A stretch of DNA of 64,000 bases from Endothia cerciana (GCA_026119935.1 JALRMH010000031.1:310001-374000); one strand, 5' to 3'. Shown: positions 11,891-24,395, counted from the first letter of the stretch. Numbers and translations: made by a program. The notes: generated by a model not told the origin, from the letters alone.

Positions 11891-13398
11891 ATGCGTCTGA
11901 TCAAGTTACTCGGGGCCGCCTCTTTCCATGGACTGGCAACCGCAGTAGCTGTGCCGGATGTCGGGGAAGCAGTTGCTATGCTTGAAGATCGCCAGATCAT
12001 TACCGGGCTGCAGTGTGCTCTAGCTGGCCTGGTGACTCTAGCCAACAACCTCCTTCTGGATCCTGTAGGACCGGGATACTGCCAAAGGTATGTGTTGTAC
12101 ACCCAGTGGCCAAAAGGGCCAACCAGGACTCTACCTGGTGACTGATCCTCCGATTGCTGATTTGGCATACAGCCTTCTTGCATACCCAACAATCACTAGA
12201 CTTCGAACAACCTCCACGACGTCAATCACCACCATCACAACCTACGTCGCAGCGGGAACGAATAGCATCCGGGTTATCACCACCGCCGCACCCGTTACTG
12301 CGGCCCCCGTCACGGGGACAGCTGCCACGAGTACTTTGACTGCCAACACGCTATACACCACCACCTGTTCAACCCTGGTGGGAGCGGGCCGCAAGCGTCA
12401 GATCACATCCCCTGCGACGCTGACAATACCTGCTCTACTGTCCGGTGACAGCCTGGCGCAGCAGACCGAGATTTGCGAGTGTGCAGGCATTGGTACTCCA
12501 ACCGTCACGAACACAATAACTCAAACATCGGTGTCGACCGTCTTGCGGACCATTCCTGTGACTGCTACAAACACCGGCATTATCACAGTAACTCCAACAG
12601 TCACGCCCACCATAACACCCGTGAGTCTTGAGCAACCCCCCCCCCCCTTTTCTTTTTTATTAAAAAAAAACCCCCCTCCGGCGGCACCCAAGGAGTACAT
12701 CTTGAAGCCTAGCTGACAAATGCTCGCGAGTACAGACCAGCACAGTGACCTACACGCCAACTTCAGTAATCACCTTCTGCCCCATCCCTACCGTGGCAGA
12801 TAACTCGTGCAGCAACGGTGGCCTTCAATGGGCTTACTGGGATGACTCCACGCCCACAGTCAACTACGCAGCCAACAACCCCGAATATCTTAGAACCATC
12901 TCGCCCGGTGTCAATGGCACCGAGAACCCGGCGCCACAGGCCGGCGGCTTTAACGGCAACTGCAATGGCCAGACTGCCACCTTTAACCAAGGCGGCACGC
13001 AAGTAGGCTGCAACCTATTCATGTACCAGTGGCGGGGCTACGTTTACGCCGGGATAAACGGTGTCTACACGTTCACCTTCAACGAGCCCATCGACGACCT
13101 CGGTTACATGTGGATAGGCAATCTCACGAGGGTACGTGACGACTACGCCGCGAGCAATGCTGACGTGATCTCGTACGCTGGATCGTTGGCCACGTTCAAC
13201 GCGGCTGCCGGCCAGTACATCCCGCTGCGCTTCGCGTTTGCGCAGGCGACTGGGCCTTATGCATTCGGTGTGAACATCACGGCACCCGATGGGACAGATG
13301 TCCTGGATGCTAGTGGGAATACCCAGAACTTGGTGCAGTTTTCTTGTGATGGACGGGCGCCGAATTGGTTGTCATGGGGTAACGAGGTCCCATCTTAG
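11891..13398 (+). CDS. Secreted GLEYA/PA14-like cell-wall adhesin
   Basis: A secreted protein with a Ser/Thr-rich stalk and a C-terminal lectin-like domain. Exons 11891-12087, 12173-12620 and 12736-13398 give 435 residues; both introns have a branch site 12-25 nt before AG. A signal peptide follows MRLIKLLGAASFHGLATAVA. The middle is a Thr/Ser/Val-rich region (TTSTTSITTITTY, VTPTVTPTITP) expected to be heavily O-mannosylated. It holds a dibasic GRKRQ site, a possible Kex2 cleavage point. The C-terminal domain of about 200 residues has the WAYWDDSTPTVNYA start, a GCNLFMYQWRGYVYA strand pair, FTFNEPIDDLGYMWIGN and AGQYIPLRFAFAQATG, the pattern of the GLEYA branch of PA14 domains. These bind carbohydrates in yeast flocculins and fungal adhesins. 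No GPI-anchor tail is evident. The second intron contains a run of 12 C then 9 A. Confidence 0.86.
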
Positions 13399-14209
13399 GG
13401 GATCTGGGACCTAGGGTGGGGGGGGGGGTGGTTTGGTACATGGGCCAATGTCTTTTGGAAGCTCGGATATGCTCACGTTAGTCGACCACAAGTATTGAAT
13501 GATTACAATCGTTTGATAGAATGGACTGCGAGGTTTCTTTCAGACTACTGGTATTGTGATTAAGCCCCTCTCTCAGCGACCACCAAGTACCGTAGGGAAA
13601 TACCATCGATCGCCATCTCTTAACCTTGGCCTTCTCCCTCTCCAAGTAGGCTTTGAATGTCGTCAGCGAAACGGGTTTCAGCCAGTTCCTGCACGTCTAC
13701 AAATTCTCACACCATTTCAAGGCACCTATGGCCTCCGACACAAGGGTCCTCCAAAGCAAGCAAGGCTGCGATCTGCTCCTCGTTCATGGTGGTGGATTTC
13801 AATCCCATTTGCCCCACGTCTGGGCCAGGGTTCTTACTGAGACACTGACGAGTCAAATAGCGCGGCCGCTGTCCACAATGCTCGACGACTCGTGGGTGCG
13901 CAGGCGAAGAGTACCGGACTATGGTGAACAAAACAAAGCGTGATATACAGATTACCTACATGTCAAGGTAAGAAACAGAGCTGTTAGAGTACACTAACAT
14001 GGAAGCAGTCTTGGATATGATTATAGAGCGACTGGCTACAGCAGGAAAATGAAGGGCATATTGCGTCATGTGTCTGCAGGTCGTGGTTTCAAAGCAGCTA
14101 TGGGGCGTTATCCTCTCGCAGCTCTGGATTCTCCTTTCCTCGCTTCGATACCATGACCTATGTGTTTGTCCTTGGAATCCCCAAGTAGAGTGCTCATCAA
14201 GACGTCATC
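13399..14209. other. Intergenic
   Basis: No supported gene. A run of 11 G lies at 13428-13438, just after the GLEYA-like stop codon. A minus-strand frame at 13931-13707 reads like a short protein remnant but I could not assign it. Confidence 0.45.
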
Positions 14210-15033
14210 ATGGCCATCCCCGACCAGGACCTTCATCCAGTCGCCACAGGCAGGGCTGCCGAGATCGTGAAGCAGCACGAGAATGCCCAGGCAGACCACG
14301 TCTTATACTCCAGCTGGTTCTGTCCTTTCGTCCAGAGAGTATGGATCACCCTGGAAGAGAAGAACATCCCCTACCGCTATCATGAGATCAACCTTACAAG
14401 AAGGAAGCCTCCTTCCTCGAGCTCAACCCTCGCGGCCTCGTCCCGACCCTGGGAGTTCCCACGCCAGGCGGCCCCCAGCCACTGATCGAGTCAGGAGTTA
14501 TCTGCGAATACCTGGACGAGACATTCCCACAGCTTCCTCTCTTGCCTATGGACCCCTTCAAGAAGGCCAAGCTGAAGACCTCCATCGACTACGTGACAAG
14601 TCGGATCATCCCCGCCTTCCACCGCTTCCTGCAGCACACGCCCGAGAAGGCCTACAGCCTCGACGAAGCGAGGAAGGAATCTTTGAATACACTCGTCACC
14701 TGGATCAAGGGTGCTGATCCAACTGGCCCATTCTTCGCGGGCAAGGAATTGAGCCTCCCGGACGTAACCCTGGCGCCCTGGGCTGTGAGACTCTGGGTGT
14801 TTGACCACTTCAAGGAGGGAGGGCTCGGTGCTCCAAACCCTGGGGAGGGAGATGAGGATGAGAAGCTCTGGGAGAGGTGGAGGGCGTGGAGTAAGGCTGT
14901 CTCGGAGAGGAGGAGTGTCCAAGTGACACTGGGTGAACGGGAGCACTACCTGCCCATCTATGAGCGGTATGCTACAGGCAAGGCGATGAGCGAGCTGGCG
15001 AAGGCCACGCGGGCCGGGAAGGGTGTGCCTTGA
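14210..15033 (+). pseudogene. Omega-like glutathione S-transferase with one frameshift
   Basis: Encodes a glutathione transferase that would conjugate or reduce substrates with glutathione in the cytosol. The first part (14210 to about 14393) reads MAIPDQDLHPVATG and then the thioredoxin-fold segment SSWFCPFVQRVWITLEEK, with a cysteine at the omega-class active-site position. At 14391-14397 the frame breaks after HEIN. Adding one C to the CC before TTAC would restore the usual YKKEASFLELNPRGLVPTLG continuation, which is present in the next frame and runs to the stop at 15033. That part holds ESGVICEYLDE, the glutathione-binding region, and the C-terminal helical domain (LPDVTLAPWAVRLW). No GT-AG intron explains the break. 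It is either a young pseudogene or a one-base sequence error. Nearby broken metabolic genes favour real decay, but the rest of the gene looks well preserved. Confidence 0.82.
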
Positions 15034-16070
15034 AAGACATCATCGTCATCCGTGACTTGCTTGTCGCGTCGCAAGCTCACATCATGTCAAGGTGTCTTGC
15101 CGAAGAATGTCAGCCATGACTGGCGGTTTGTGCTTATACGGAGCACACGTGTAAAGACGGCTGGACCACTGCAGTCCAATTCACAAATTTCTATCACTCG
15201 TATTCCCCGGACCTTTATTTTCCCGCTCTACGAAGAAAGGCTCAAGTTATACTGTTACTAAGATATTAAAAGTCTAATAATATTGTTTTAAAATTTTGAG
15301 TTCATTAGAAAAAAAAGAAGTCAGACATAACTATTTACGTGATATATTGGATTAACTGGAGTTATTATAATAAAGAGCATACCAAAACCTTGATCAACTC
15401 CTTAAAACAATAATCAAAGTATTCCACTGTCGACCGGACTGTCGCCATAGCCGAATCCCCCGTTACATATCCGTATGTGATCAAATGGAGGAAGTGTCCC
15501 GTCAGCATGCGCTACGAGATTCGTTAGAATCCCGGCGTAATCTTTGAACGGCTTTGAACGGAGTTGGGAATGCGTGCTTCGGAATTGGACCCGCGGACCC
15601 TCCCATCCTTCACCACATGCTTGCCATCCTTGATACTCAAATGCAACGTCCAGGAGACTTTTTACTAATATGGCTGCTTACTGTCCTCGTACTCCGTGCT
15701 GATTACACTGTTCTTTTTAGCCCGCGTACCAGAGCGGCTGTATCTGGCAATGAGAGGACGAGGTTTAGAGTGTTAGTCTCGGACTGAATAACATGTTAGG
15801 CGTTGTTTTTTGTGCGGTCAACCTGAGACACGCCTACGCAAGAGCGCGATCCCTCATGTCCCAGTCCACCATTGTTTAAGATCCCATCCACGCCCCATAG
15901 GCAGCTATTCTGCAAAATTGGCTTCATACTCCTTGTGCTGTCAGTCATAGACTGTGATCCTGATCCCACACTGAACGGCGAAGGAGGCCAGCTCTGTCTA
16001 GCCAACTACACCAGCGAACGAGCCGGGGCCATCCATCTTGACATCACCCATTGCACCTATTCCCTTCACC
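15034..16070. other. Intergenic with AT-rich patch
   Basis: No gene seen. Bases 15255-15420 are strongly AT-rich compared with both sides, which fits old RIP-affected or unconstrained DNA. No terminal repeats or coding remnant could be recognised. Confidence 0.45.
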
Positions 16071-17755
16071 ATGGTCCTATACGTTGGTCTCATCTTTGCC
16101 GCGCTTGGCGCCTACTGGCTTGTGCGAGTATGGGCATCACCACTGTCTAAAGTCCCAGCGGCACATTGGTCAGCTAGATTCAGTTCCGTTTGGACTGCCT
16201 GGGCGAGATATTCGGAATAGAGCTTGATCATTTAGTGCAGGCATACCAAAAACATGGACCTGTAGTACAACTAGGACCCCAGGATCATAGCATAAGTTGC
16301 TATCAAGACGGCATTCGCAAAGTTTATGACTCAGGGTTCCCAAAGCCGGCTGCTTTTTACAGCATGTTCACTTACTATAGGTAAGACGAGTGTTCTGTGT
16401 GTTCTCTCATCCATGCGACAACTTGTACGCTGACAATCGTATGGGTTGGAGGTATCAGAACGCGTTTACGAGCCTAGAAATGAGTCAGCACGGCATACGG
16501 CGAAGAAGAACTGCGGCCCTCTACTCCAAGTCCGCACTCTTGCAATCGCAGCACCTCTATCACGTCACGAACAAGGTCTTGTATGATCGACTGTTGCCCA
16601 GTCTGCACGAAGTCACTCAAAAGACTGGCGAGATAGACGGTCTGAACCTCAGCTACTGTATATGTTCAGGCTATCTCAGCTCGTTTCTATTCGGCTACTC
16701 CAACGGACCAAATTACCTCTCTCAACCCAAATCGGCCATAGCTGTTTGGCGGTTACACTACGAAAACACAATGTGCCACGAGTCCCTTTTCGTCCAGGAG
16801 CTGCCTGAGTTGTACAATCTGATGAGGAGGGTAGGTGTTGACCTCCTTCCCAAAAGCTATGCCGACCCCAAGCAATTTCTCGAACAGTGGATGTCAGATA
16901 TGGCCGCCAAGGCTGATCAGGCTGCGGAGAGGATGGCTGGCCTACCGTTGACATTCGAAGATCAGCCCGTCGTTTACGAGACAGCCAAGACTTCAGTAGA
17001 AAAGGACTCGCCTCATCTGAGCGACGAAGATAAGCGGAGTGAAGTTGCAACTGAAATGTTTGACCATATCTGTATGCCCTCAACTTCAAGCGACTCCCTG
17101 AGTTTTAGGCGATCAGATGCTAACATAGCAAAGCCGCATCGCGAGAGGCCTTGGGTAGGAAACCCTACATCCACGGATTGAGTTGCACCTGAGTTGCTGA
17201 CGCTTAGTGGTTGTAATAGGTCTAGTTCTGGGCTACACTTTCTAGTATCTCGCACGGCATCCCACAGGCACAGGAGCGCATTCGCTCGGAACTTGACAGT
17301 CATGGAATAGACATGTTAAAACCTGAACAAGCCTGCGGTACGAAAGGTCAGAACCTGAAACCGAGACCCCCAGAGCTAGATTCATTGCCGCACATTAAAG
17401 CCGTCATCAATGAGTCTCTACGTATGCGCCTGACAAGCACGCCTTTGTCACGCATCACCCCACCAGACAGGGCTGTTTCCGTCGCAGGTATTAATGACAT
17501 TCCACCTGGAACACGGATCAACGCTTTCCAGTGGTTTGTACACCGGGATCCGAGTAAATGGGACCGAGTCGATGAGTGGTGTCCGGAACGTTGGCTTGGA
17601 CGAAGTGATGACAAGAGAACGGCGCGCGAGGATGTGCTCTAGGCCTTTGCGAGTGGTCCCAGGATGTGCCTGGGGAACAATTGGACGTATTACGGTATGT
17701 ACGGTCCAGCATTAGATTGTTTTATGGCCAGGCTAGGCTTGCTAGTCATATTGCC
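16071..17755 (+). pseudogene. Cytochrome P450 pseudogene, truncated at the heme region
   Basis: A membrane-bound P450 monooxygenase relic. It starts with an anchor helix (VLYVGLIFAALGAYWLV). The frame shifts by one base near 16214, where WARYSE should continue as IELDHLVQAYQKHGPVVQLG. An intron at 16381-16451 (GTAAGA donor, GGAG acceptor) leads to QNAFTSLEMSQHGIRRRRTA. The central part continues to FDHIC near 17070; after a damaged intron the I-helix region is garbled and contains a stop. Later landmarks survive: the K-helix ESLRMR, PERW, and the heme loop FASGPRMCLGNNWTYY. A TAG at 17640-17642 lies just before the heme loop where Trp is expected, a G-to-A change. After the heme loop and a GTATGT donor the last exon is missing, and NRPS sequence begins within about 60 bases. 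The gene cannot make a functional enzyme. Confidence 0.85.
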
Positions 17756-17757
17756 GA

Positions 17758-19660
17758 GCCAAGTTGCAGGAATGCTTACCGTCTTTCATGGTTCCTACGT
17801 TGTTCATACCGGTGAGCAGACTGCCGCAGACCTCAAGTAATAAGCTGGATCGCAAAGCTCTTCGAGGTTTGGTGTCAAATTTGACATTTGAACAACTCCG
17901 TATGACAAATGACTGTCAATCAGAAGGACTCCAGTCATTTGACTCGAAGGAGGCACCACAGACCCATGCTCAAGCAGCTTTGCAAAGGCTTTGGGCGAAG
18001 GTTCTCGGAGTGCCAGCATCGAGTATTGGAATTAATGACAGCTTTTTTGCCATGGGTGGTGATTCGATACGTGCCATCAGACTCGCAACACTGATGTCTG
18101 CCGAGATTCCAAATCGTCATCGAATCACCACATCTGTCATTTTCCGAAAGCCGCAGTTGCGCGACATGGCGAGTGTTCTAGGGCTGTACGGCAATGACCG
18201 CAAGGTCACCACAGAGGCTTCCACGCAGCCACAATACCCATCATTGGACCTCATTCATGGCACGCCAACGGCTAGAGAAGATGTGCTACAGTATTGTGCA
18301 AGCACTCTGGGGATTGCTCCACGGTCCATTCAGGACATATACCCTTGCACACCGGTTCAGGAAGCCATGCTCGCAGCCTCGGCCTTATCACCAAATGCCT
18401 ATGTGATGGAACAAAAGTGGGAGTTGAGCCCTTTGATAGACTCTGGAAGGCTTGTAGATGCCTGGCGCCGAACCATCGACGACTTTGATATCCTCCGCAC
18501 TGCTTTTGTTCCGACCCCTGGCCTAGGCACTTTGCAAGTCGTGTGCAGGCCAGCCAAGAGCTCCATGGCTTTCCAGCAACCGGGGGCGGAAAACATCCAA
18601 AGCAAATCACCATCGAACCTCATACTCATTCCAGGTAACAACGGCAAGTACACGCTCTTATGGCGAGCTCATCACGCGTTGTTCGATCAGTGGACACTAG
18701 CGATGGTCAATGAAGCCGTAGAAAGAGCGTACAGGGGCGACAAAAGCCAGGCTACGGTCCAATTCAAACCGTAGACATATGGCGGAGACAAGCGACGCTG
18801 TTCATATCGCGGAGCATGATGCGTATTGGAGCCATTACCTGGCAGGCGCATCGCCATCTCCTTTCCCGAGCAAGCCTGGATCTGTCGCAGCACTACAAAA
18901 GCCACACGGGAGAATCCGCATCAAGACGTCGATCCAAACTGCACATTCCGTAACAACCGGAATTATAGCGCGTGCTGCTTGGGCTCTGGTCCTCTCGCAG
19001 TACACGAACACAGACACTGTTGTGTTTGGCACTACATTAAGTGGCCGAAACGCTGCTGTCTCAGACATCGAGAGCATATGCGGAACTACAATCACAACCG
19101 TCCCTGTCAAGATGCATATCTCCCGGAACGATTCTATACACTCTTTTCTACAAATGCTGCAGGATGAAGCGGTCTCTATGATGCCGCATGAACACCATGA
19201 CATCCAGAGAATCAAGAAGCTCAGCGAGGATATTCATGATCTATGCGAGTTCCAAAATCTGCTGGTTGTTCAGCCGGCTCCGGCGGTGGAAGATGACATG
19301 CAGGCGCCGCGGCAAGCCGTTATGCAAACCATTGCGGACCAATCTGAGGTTTCAGAGTACCATACGCTCTCATTGGTAATCGAGTACTCGCTCAATGGAC
19401 ATGAAAGCATGCTGGAAGCCCATTTCGACGAGGAAGCCCTGTCTCATGTCCAGATGCTGCGAGTTTTGCGTCAAACCGAACAGGCCGCCAACCAGCTTCA
19501 AGAAATCAGCGCAGAGTCTAAGCTACATGAGATCGATTTCTGGGCCAGTTCGATCGCAAAGAAATTGATGAGTGGAACAAAGACAGGCCAGAGCTCGTGA
19601 GAGACTTCATCGACGAAATCATCTCCCGTCAAGCCGCCCTTCGACCCGAGGGACAAGGTG
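17758..19660 (+). pseudogene. NRPS fragment: end of A domain, T domain, C domain, start of next A
   Basis: An internal piece of a nonribosomal peptide synthetase without a start or end. It opens inside an adenylation domain at LQECLPSFMVPTLF, followed by the A10-type motif SNKLDRKAL. Next is a carrier domain with the phosphopantetheine site FFAMGGDSIRAIRLA. A condensation domain follows, with YPCTPVQEAML near its start and the catalytic HHALFDQW motif around 18668-18691. The frame breaks at 18772-18778, where a TAG interrupts and the domain resumes in the next frame at ETSDAVHIAEHDAYW. A second break near 19540 looks like loss of one G in a G run, after which EIDEWNKDRPELV, the linker into a second A domain, is readable to about 19660. 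Domain order matches one elongation module boundary. It directly abuts the P450 relic. The peptide product cannot be inferred. Confidence 0.88.
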
Positions 19661-21241
19661 GCTGGCTTACCCCCTACCCTTTTTTCTAGGGGGAGGGCGT
19701 GGGCATGCTTTTATAACGTACTATGGTTGCCATCAACATCTATATAAAAGTTAGAAAATCTCACTTTTCACTCATCCTTCTGAGTATTTGCTTGGAGATA
19801 ATTTGGCCTTCTCTCCTCGCATTCTTGCATGATTGTGTCTTACCAAGATGCAAATAGCTTGAAAGATATTTAAGGTGTTGAATCAAGAGACTGCATATGC
19901 CGCCGTTTAAATTTGGGGCAATGTCATCCGGGTCCAACGAGTGAGCCAAACCTGGGGCAAGGACTGAGCCAGCCCAAGTGTGAATGTCGTCGACAGGAAG
20001 AAGGCTCGTAAAAGAGCACAAACCTCGAGAGACCAATGTCTCGATTGTGGTGGGTGTTTTGTCAGGCCCGAATTGAAGGGAGGAAAAAGGCGTATCGTGT
20101 TCATAGCTCAGGATGGGCCGAAGCCCACGCCTCTCATAGGGGCCGACAAAGAAAGTGCGCATGCCAGGGGCCCACATGACTACCCTCTTCCCACTGGCCA
20201 CCACAACACCAGGAGACTGAAACTAAACACGCACACAAACGGCAAACTGGCAGGTCGGCAGAGCCCAGAAGAGATAACATCAGCTTTACCCAACATAAGT
20301 AGAAGTGCCCACAGGGCATCAAGTGACCAGGGCATCAAGTGACCGCGGCAATGATGGCATGCACATGGGACTACCCAAACCAAGCTCTGATACAACTTGA
20401 AAGGTGTTTGCGGCATCATGTCATAAACACTAGCAAGTAAGGTAGCATAGCATATTCTAGGTGCATGCAGCTTCGCGTATTTTGGTCTATCAGAAAGAAG
20501 AAGAGAAGAGAAGAGAGAGTTACATCTGCGCAAGAGTTTCAGTATCGAATCGCACGGGCCAGACCATGGCTCCCTGTGCAACATTACAGATTCATACAGT
20601 TTATCCAGGTACTCATGGGTTCCGGCCCTGTCCTGTTGTGTACCTGAAGTGCTGGCTAATCTACAGCCACTAGTTATTAACGACAGGGCCTGGGGCTGTA
20701 CATCCAGTTTCGAAAGCACACTTTGCGAGATGTCAGCACAAGACCAGCTCTCGCGAAACCGCGTTGTACGTTCCTTTACGCCACAGAAGCGAATTAAGCC
20801 TTGCGAGAGGCACAGAGAAGTTCGAGGTTACTTACCTGGTTAATGTGCGTGCGTATGAAATCACACTTTCCCTGCGCACACAGCCCCAACTCCGAACTTG
20901 TCTTCAACGTCGTATCATGGGGACTTCGAGGCGAGTTGTTTCTCCCTATGCAAACACTTTAAATAAGCAGCATCCTCTCATGTCTTTGATTTAGGCAACG
21001 TTCAGTCCCGAAGTCCCTTCCCGCCTGCCGGCCCCCCACCGGGCAAACTCGATTTCTTCTATCACGATTGATGCTCTGAAGTACTTCAACGCTGGCAGAG
21101 CGATAATGTTCACTTACCGCCGCTAGAATCACGTGGGCGCAGGAGACTGCTCATCAAGATGGGGCTTTTCCTTTTCTCTTCTTTTCTTTTTTTTAAATAG
21201 TCACACTACTAACCATCTACGTTATATCTCTAGCGTCCCCT
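19661..21241. other. Intergenic
   Basis: About 1.6 kb without a supportable gene. The longest minus-strand frame (20719-20180, 179 codons) has no motif or signal that I trust. Pyrimidine-rich sequence at 21165-21195 precedes the 3' end of the minus-strand Zn2Cys6 gene. Confidence 0.45.
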
Positions 21242-24200
21242 TTAACTAGGCCTGGAACTGGGACATAAATCGCCGCCATCAAATCCCATGAACGGCACAT
21301 TAATATCGAAATCCAACATCTCGTTATCCAAAAGGTTCACCGGCGCCCAGCAGTGTGTCCAGTTGATCCCCATCCCGTGATCCAGCCAGGGCCCACCCGC
21401 ATTCAGCGGCACCCCTCCCCCTGCGCCTCCTCCCCCACTATGATCTGACTCCGCGGGCGTCAACGCCGAAGCCGCGCCGCCGCCGCCGCCAGACGCAGGA
21501 CCCCCCGCGTTGTTGGGCTGGTGCTTTTGTTGTTGTTGTTGTTGTTGTTGTTGTCCGCCGTGGTGTCCGTGTGCGCTACTGCTGCCCGCCGCCATTGACA
21601 TCAGCGTGCCGGCCAGCCGCTCCGAGTCCCTCTGGTGCCGGGTGGCCATGGCGCGCTCCAGGGCCTTCTGGAGGAGCTTGGCGGACTGGCCCGCCACGAC
21701 GCACTCCTCCGCCATGGTCTCGAGGACCTCGATCGCCATGGTGATGAGCTGGAGGAGGGGCTGGATCTCCACCTCGGAGGCCTCCTGGTTGACGTAGACG
21801 AGTATGATCGAGGCGGCGAAGATGGTGTAGGTCGTGTTGTAGAACCTTTGGGACCTGGTCAGCACGGCAACTGTCCTCGAGCGCGCGGGATTCGGGAAAT
21901 TCTCTTTGGATTACTGAAAAGGGGGGGGGGGGGCATCAAGCACGACTGACCATGTACGGAAGAATTCGTAATATTTGTATGTCTCGTGGATGGTCTCGAT
22001 AGTCTTCTTTGCCGAGTCCAAGCACTTCTGGATGCAATCGTACGAACCCGGTATGTGGGACCTTTCTGCATGGGTTGAGGTAAGGAGGATGGATCCGAAG
22101 GTCAGTATCCTCAGGTTGAGGTAGCCTGCGAAGGGGGTGTCAGTCCCTGGCAGCTTCCGATCGGGACCCGGTGACCACGCACGTATATTGAGGACGAGCC
22201 TCTGCCGCTTCATCCATATCGCCTCCTTGCTGCTGTTCACTATGGACTGGTCCGCAGTCTGTCGTGGCCGGATGCTCTCTGGCAGGCCAGCCAGCCACTC
22301 GTCCAATATCTGCTCGAGCTGCTGTGCGAGTTCGACGGTCCTCGACGTGGTGTTCTGCGTCAGGTAGACCTGGATACACACGTGGCGCGTAATCCGGGAG
22401 AAGTCCACCATGTATTTTATTATGGCGCAGTATGGAGGGTCGAGAAGCTCGAGGTTGGACGTCGGCAGCTCTGAGACCTCAGTGAAGGGGAAATCGCGGT
22501 TGTGGTATTCGTCGCTGCCCAGACTGCTGGGTCGTCCCATCGCGAACGACAATTCCCTGCATAGGGGGTAAGTCAGGGGATGAGGGGCTAACGGTAGGAG
22601 GGGGGGACTTGCTCCTCTAATGAATATAGACCCCTGGACCCACGTCTTAGCATGCATTCGACCGCCGTCTAGCGAGATACCACTTACCACCACGTCCTGG
22701 CTTCGGCTTTAATCAGGGCGGCACTCTTCTTGCAGTTTGGGCCGGGCTGGCGATTGATACCCATCGCCAGTGCCGTCCGGCCGGCTCGGCCGGTGTAGAA
22801 GTATGACCCTGGACGGCGTTAGCTCCAGGGAGACGGCGGACAGGACCGGGGCTGGACTCACAATGCGAGTTCAGCTCGTTCTGGCAAACCTTGGCCTGGA
22901 TGACAGACAGGTCAGCACAGCAAAAGAATAGAGAAGAAGAAAGACAAAAGGTGAGGGGACGGCAGCACGGGCCTACCAGGAAGAACTCTGCCTGCACCAT
23001 CTCCAGGTCCGTCGCGATCTCCAGCGAAGTAAGCCTCAACCTGGCCTCGCTGAAAAACCTCCTGCTCCACTGCTGGTTGCTGATGCCGCCGACAGGCTCC
23101 GGGTCCCTGTACCCGACGAGGGCACCGAGGGACAGCACGCTGTAGTACAGCGGCACAAAGCTCGCCTGCTGCCTGATGGCGGCCTCGTCGCCGGACCATA
23201 AGACCTCACACCGCTCCAGGAAGGATGTCTTGTCGAGGATAGGGTGTACGTAGTGTATCGACGAGAAGAAGTTGTGCAGGAAGACGCTGCACTGCCGGTA
23301 GTGTGTCGACCCCACGACCGACACCTGCTTCTCGACGCCCACCTGTGGCGTTATCGCCATACCGCCGGTGTCTACCTCTTGCGGGGAGAAGCCCGGGTTG
23401 TGCAGGCTGGAGAGCAGCACGGCGGCGGCGGCGGCGGCATCGGACTCTGAATGCTCATCGCTGCCGGCATCGGGGTCGTGATGGTGCTGGTTCCCCGAGC
23501 CCTGGATCTGCGAGAGCAGGGCGACCGACGAGGAGCTGCCGTAGAACTCGACGTTGCGGGTGTGCCTGTTGATGGCCGTGACCTCCTGGCCGGCGGCGGC
23601 CCCGGGCCTCGGGCGGACGGGGGAGGACGGGAAAGCCACCTCGGTCGCGGGCGAGCCCTGCGAGATGGACGACCTGACATTGGCCAGCCCCGACAGCGCC
23701 GGCGACGAGCTGTCGGTCATGCGACTGCCCGGCGCAGCCCCGTGCGCCTCGACGGCAGCCGAGAGCTGGCGGACCTGCTCCTCGAGGGCCCGGACGTATC
23801 TGCACCGCGAGAAGTCAGAGAGCCGCCGTCGCCGCGTGAGTGTGCCCCCACTGGGGTAAGAGGAGGGGGCGGGGGAGACATACTCTGGCGTGAAGCGGCC
23901 CCTCGTGACATCCTGGCCCTGGTAGACGCACTCGACATTGCGATCTGTTGTGGCCCGGGATCAGTACCCGCCCTGGTGGTGTCGCACCAACACGAGAGGG
24001 AGGGAAGAGAGGCATACTCCTGCAGTAGGTACAAGGATACAGCTCGTCGCACTTGTTCTTCTTGGCCCGGCAGAGGTTACACGCCCTCGCGGCCCGGGGC
24101 CGGCGGACCTTGTGGCCCGAGTTCTGGGTGTGGGCGAGCGACGGTGGCTGCGGCGGCTGCGGCGGCTGCGGCGGCTGCTGGTGCTGCTGCTGCTGCTGCT

Positions 24201-24306
24201 GATGCTGCTGCTGGCGCTGGCCCCCTTGGCTCATGGTGGTGACGGGCGGTGATGGGCGGTGATGGGCTGCTGGCTGCTGCAGGTGAGCGTCCGTCAGGCC
24301 ACTCAC
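21242..24306 (-). CDS. Zn2Cys6 transcription factor with fungal-specific TF domain
   Basis: A nuclear DNA-binding regulator. Seven exons on the minus strand (24306-24018, 23944-23884, 23799-22977, 22895-22862, 22808-22688, 22556-21951, 21845-21242) give about 845 residues; an internal ATG at 24234 would give 821. A Gln/Pro/His-rich N-terminus precedes a canonical binuclear zinc cluster: C76, C79, C86, C92, C95 and C102 in CX2CX6CX5CX2CX6C spacing, with basic ACNLCRAKKNKC. The cluster is completed only after the first intron. A leucine-containing linker (YVRALEEQVRQLS) follows. The middle homology region runs from FLHNFFSSIHYVHPILDKTSF through YFYTGRAGRTALAMGINRQ to WELSFAMGRPSSLG. The C-terminus is Gln-, Gly- and His-rich and acidic. 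I chose the last acceptor (AAAG at 21847-21846) because it lies 12 nt after a CTGAC branch site. It faces the quercetinase-like gene across a shared 1.2-kb promoter region, so local pathway control is a reasonable inference. Confidence 0.88.
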
Positions 24307-24395
24307 TCACCCGCTCGCTCACTTTGCTCACTCGCTCACCCACTCACTCGCTCACTCCCACGCTCACTCTCACGCTCACTCTCACGCTCACTCAC
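24297..24395. repeat. Imperfect CTCACTCG-type tandem repeat
   Basis: About 95 bases built from 4-8 base units such as CTCACTCG, CTCACTCA and CGCTCACTCT, just upstream of the Zn2Cys6 start codon on the opposite strand. There are no spacers between units, so this is a simple-sequence tract in the 5' leader or promoter rather than a CRISPR-like array. Length variation here could affect expression of the regulator. Confidence 0.7.

Noticed and set aside
20180..20719. 179-codon minus-strand ORF as a gene
   Set aside because: No motif, no conserved-looking segment, and no splice partners; probably chance.
24297..24395. Possible CRISPR-like array
   Set aside because: Short irregular units without spacers; a simple tandem repeat in a eukaryotic promoter.
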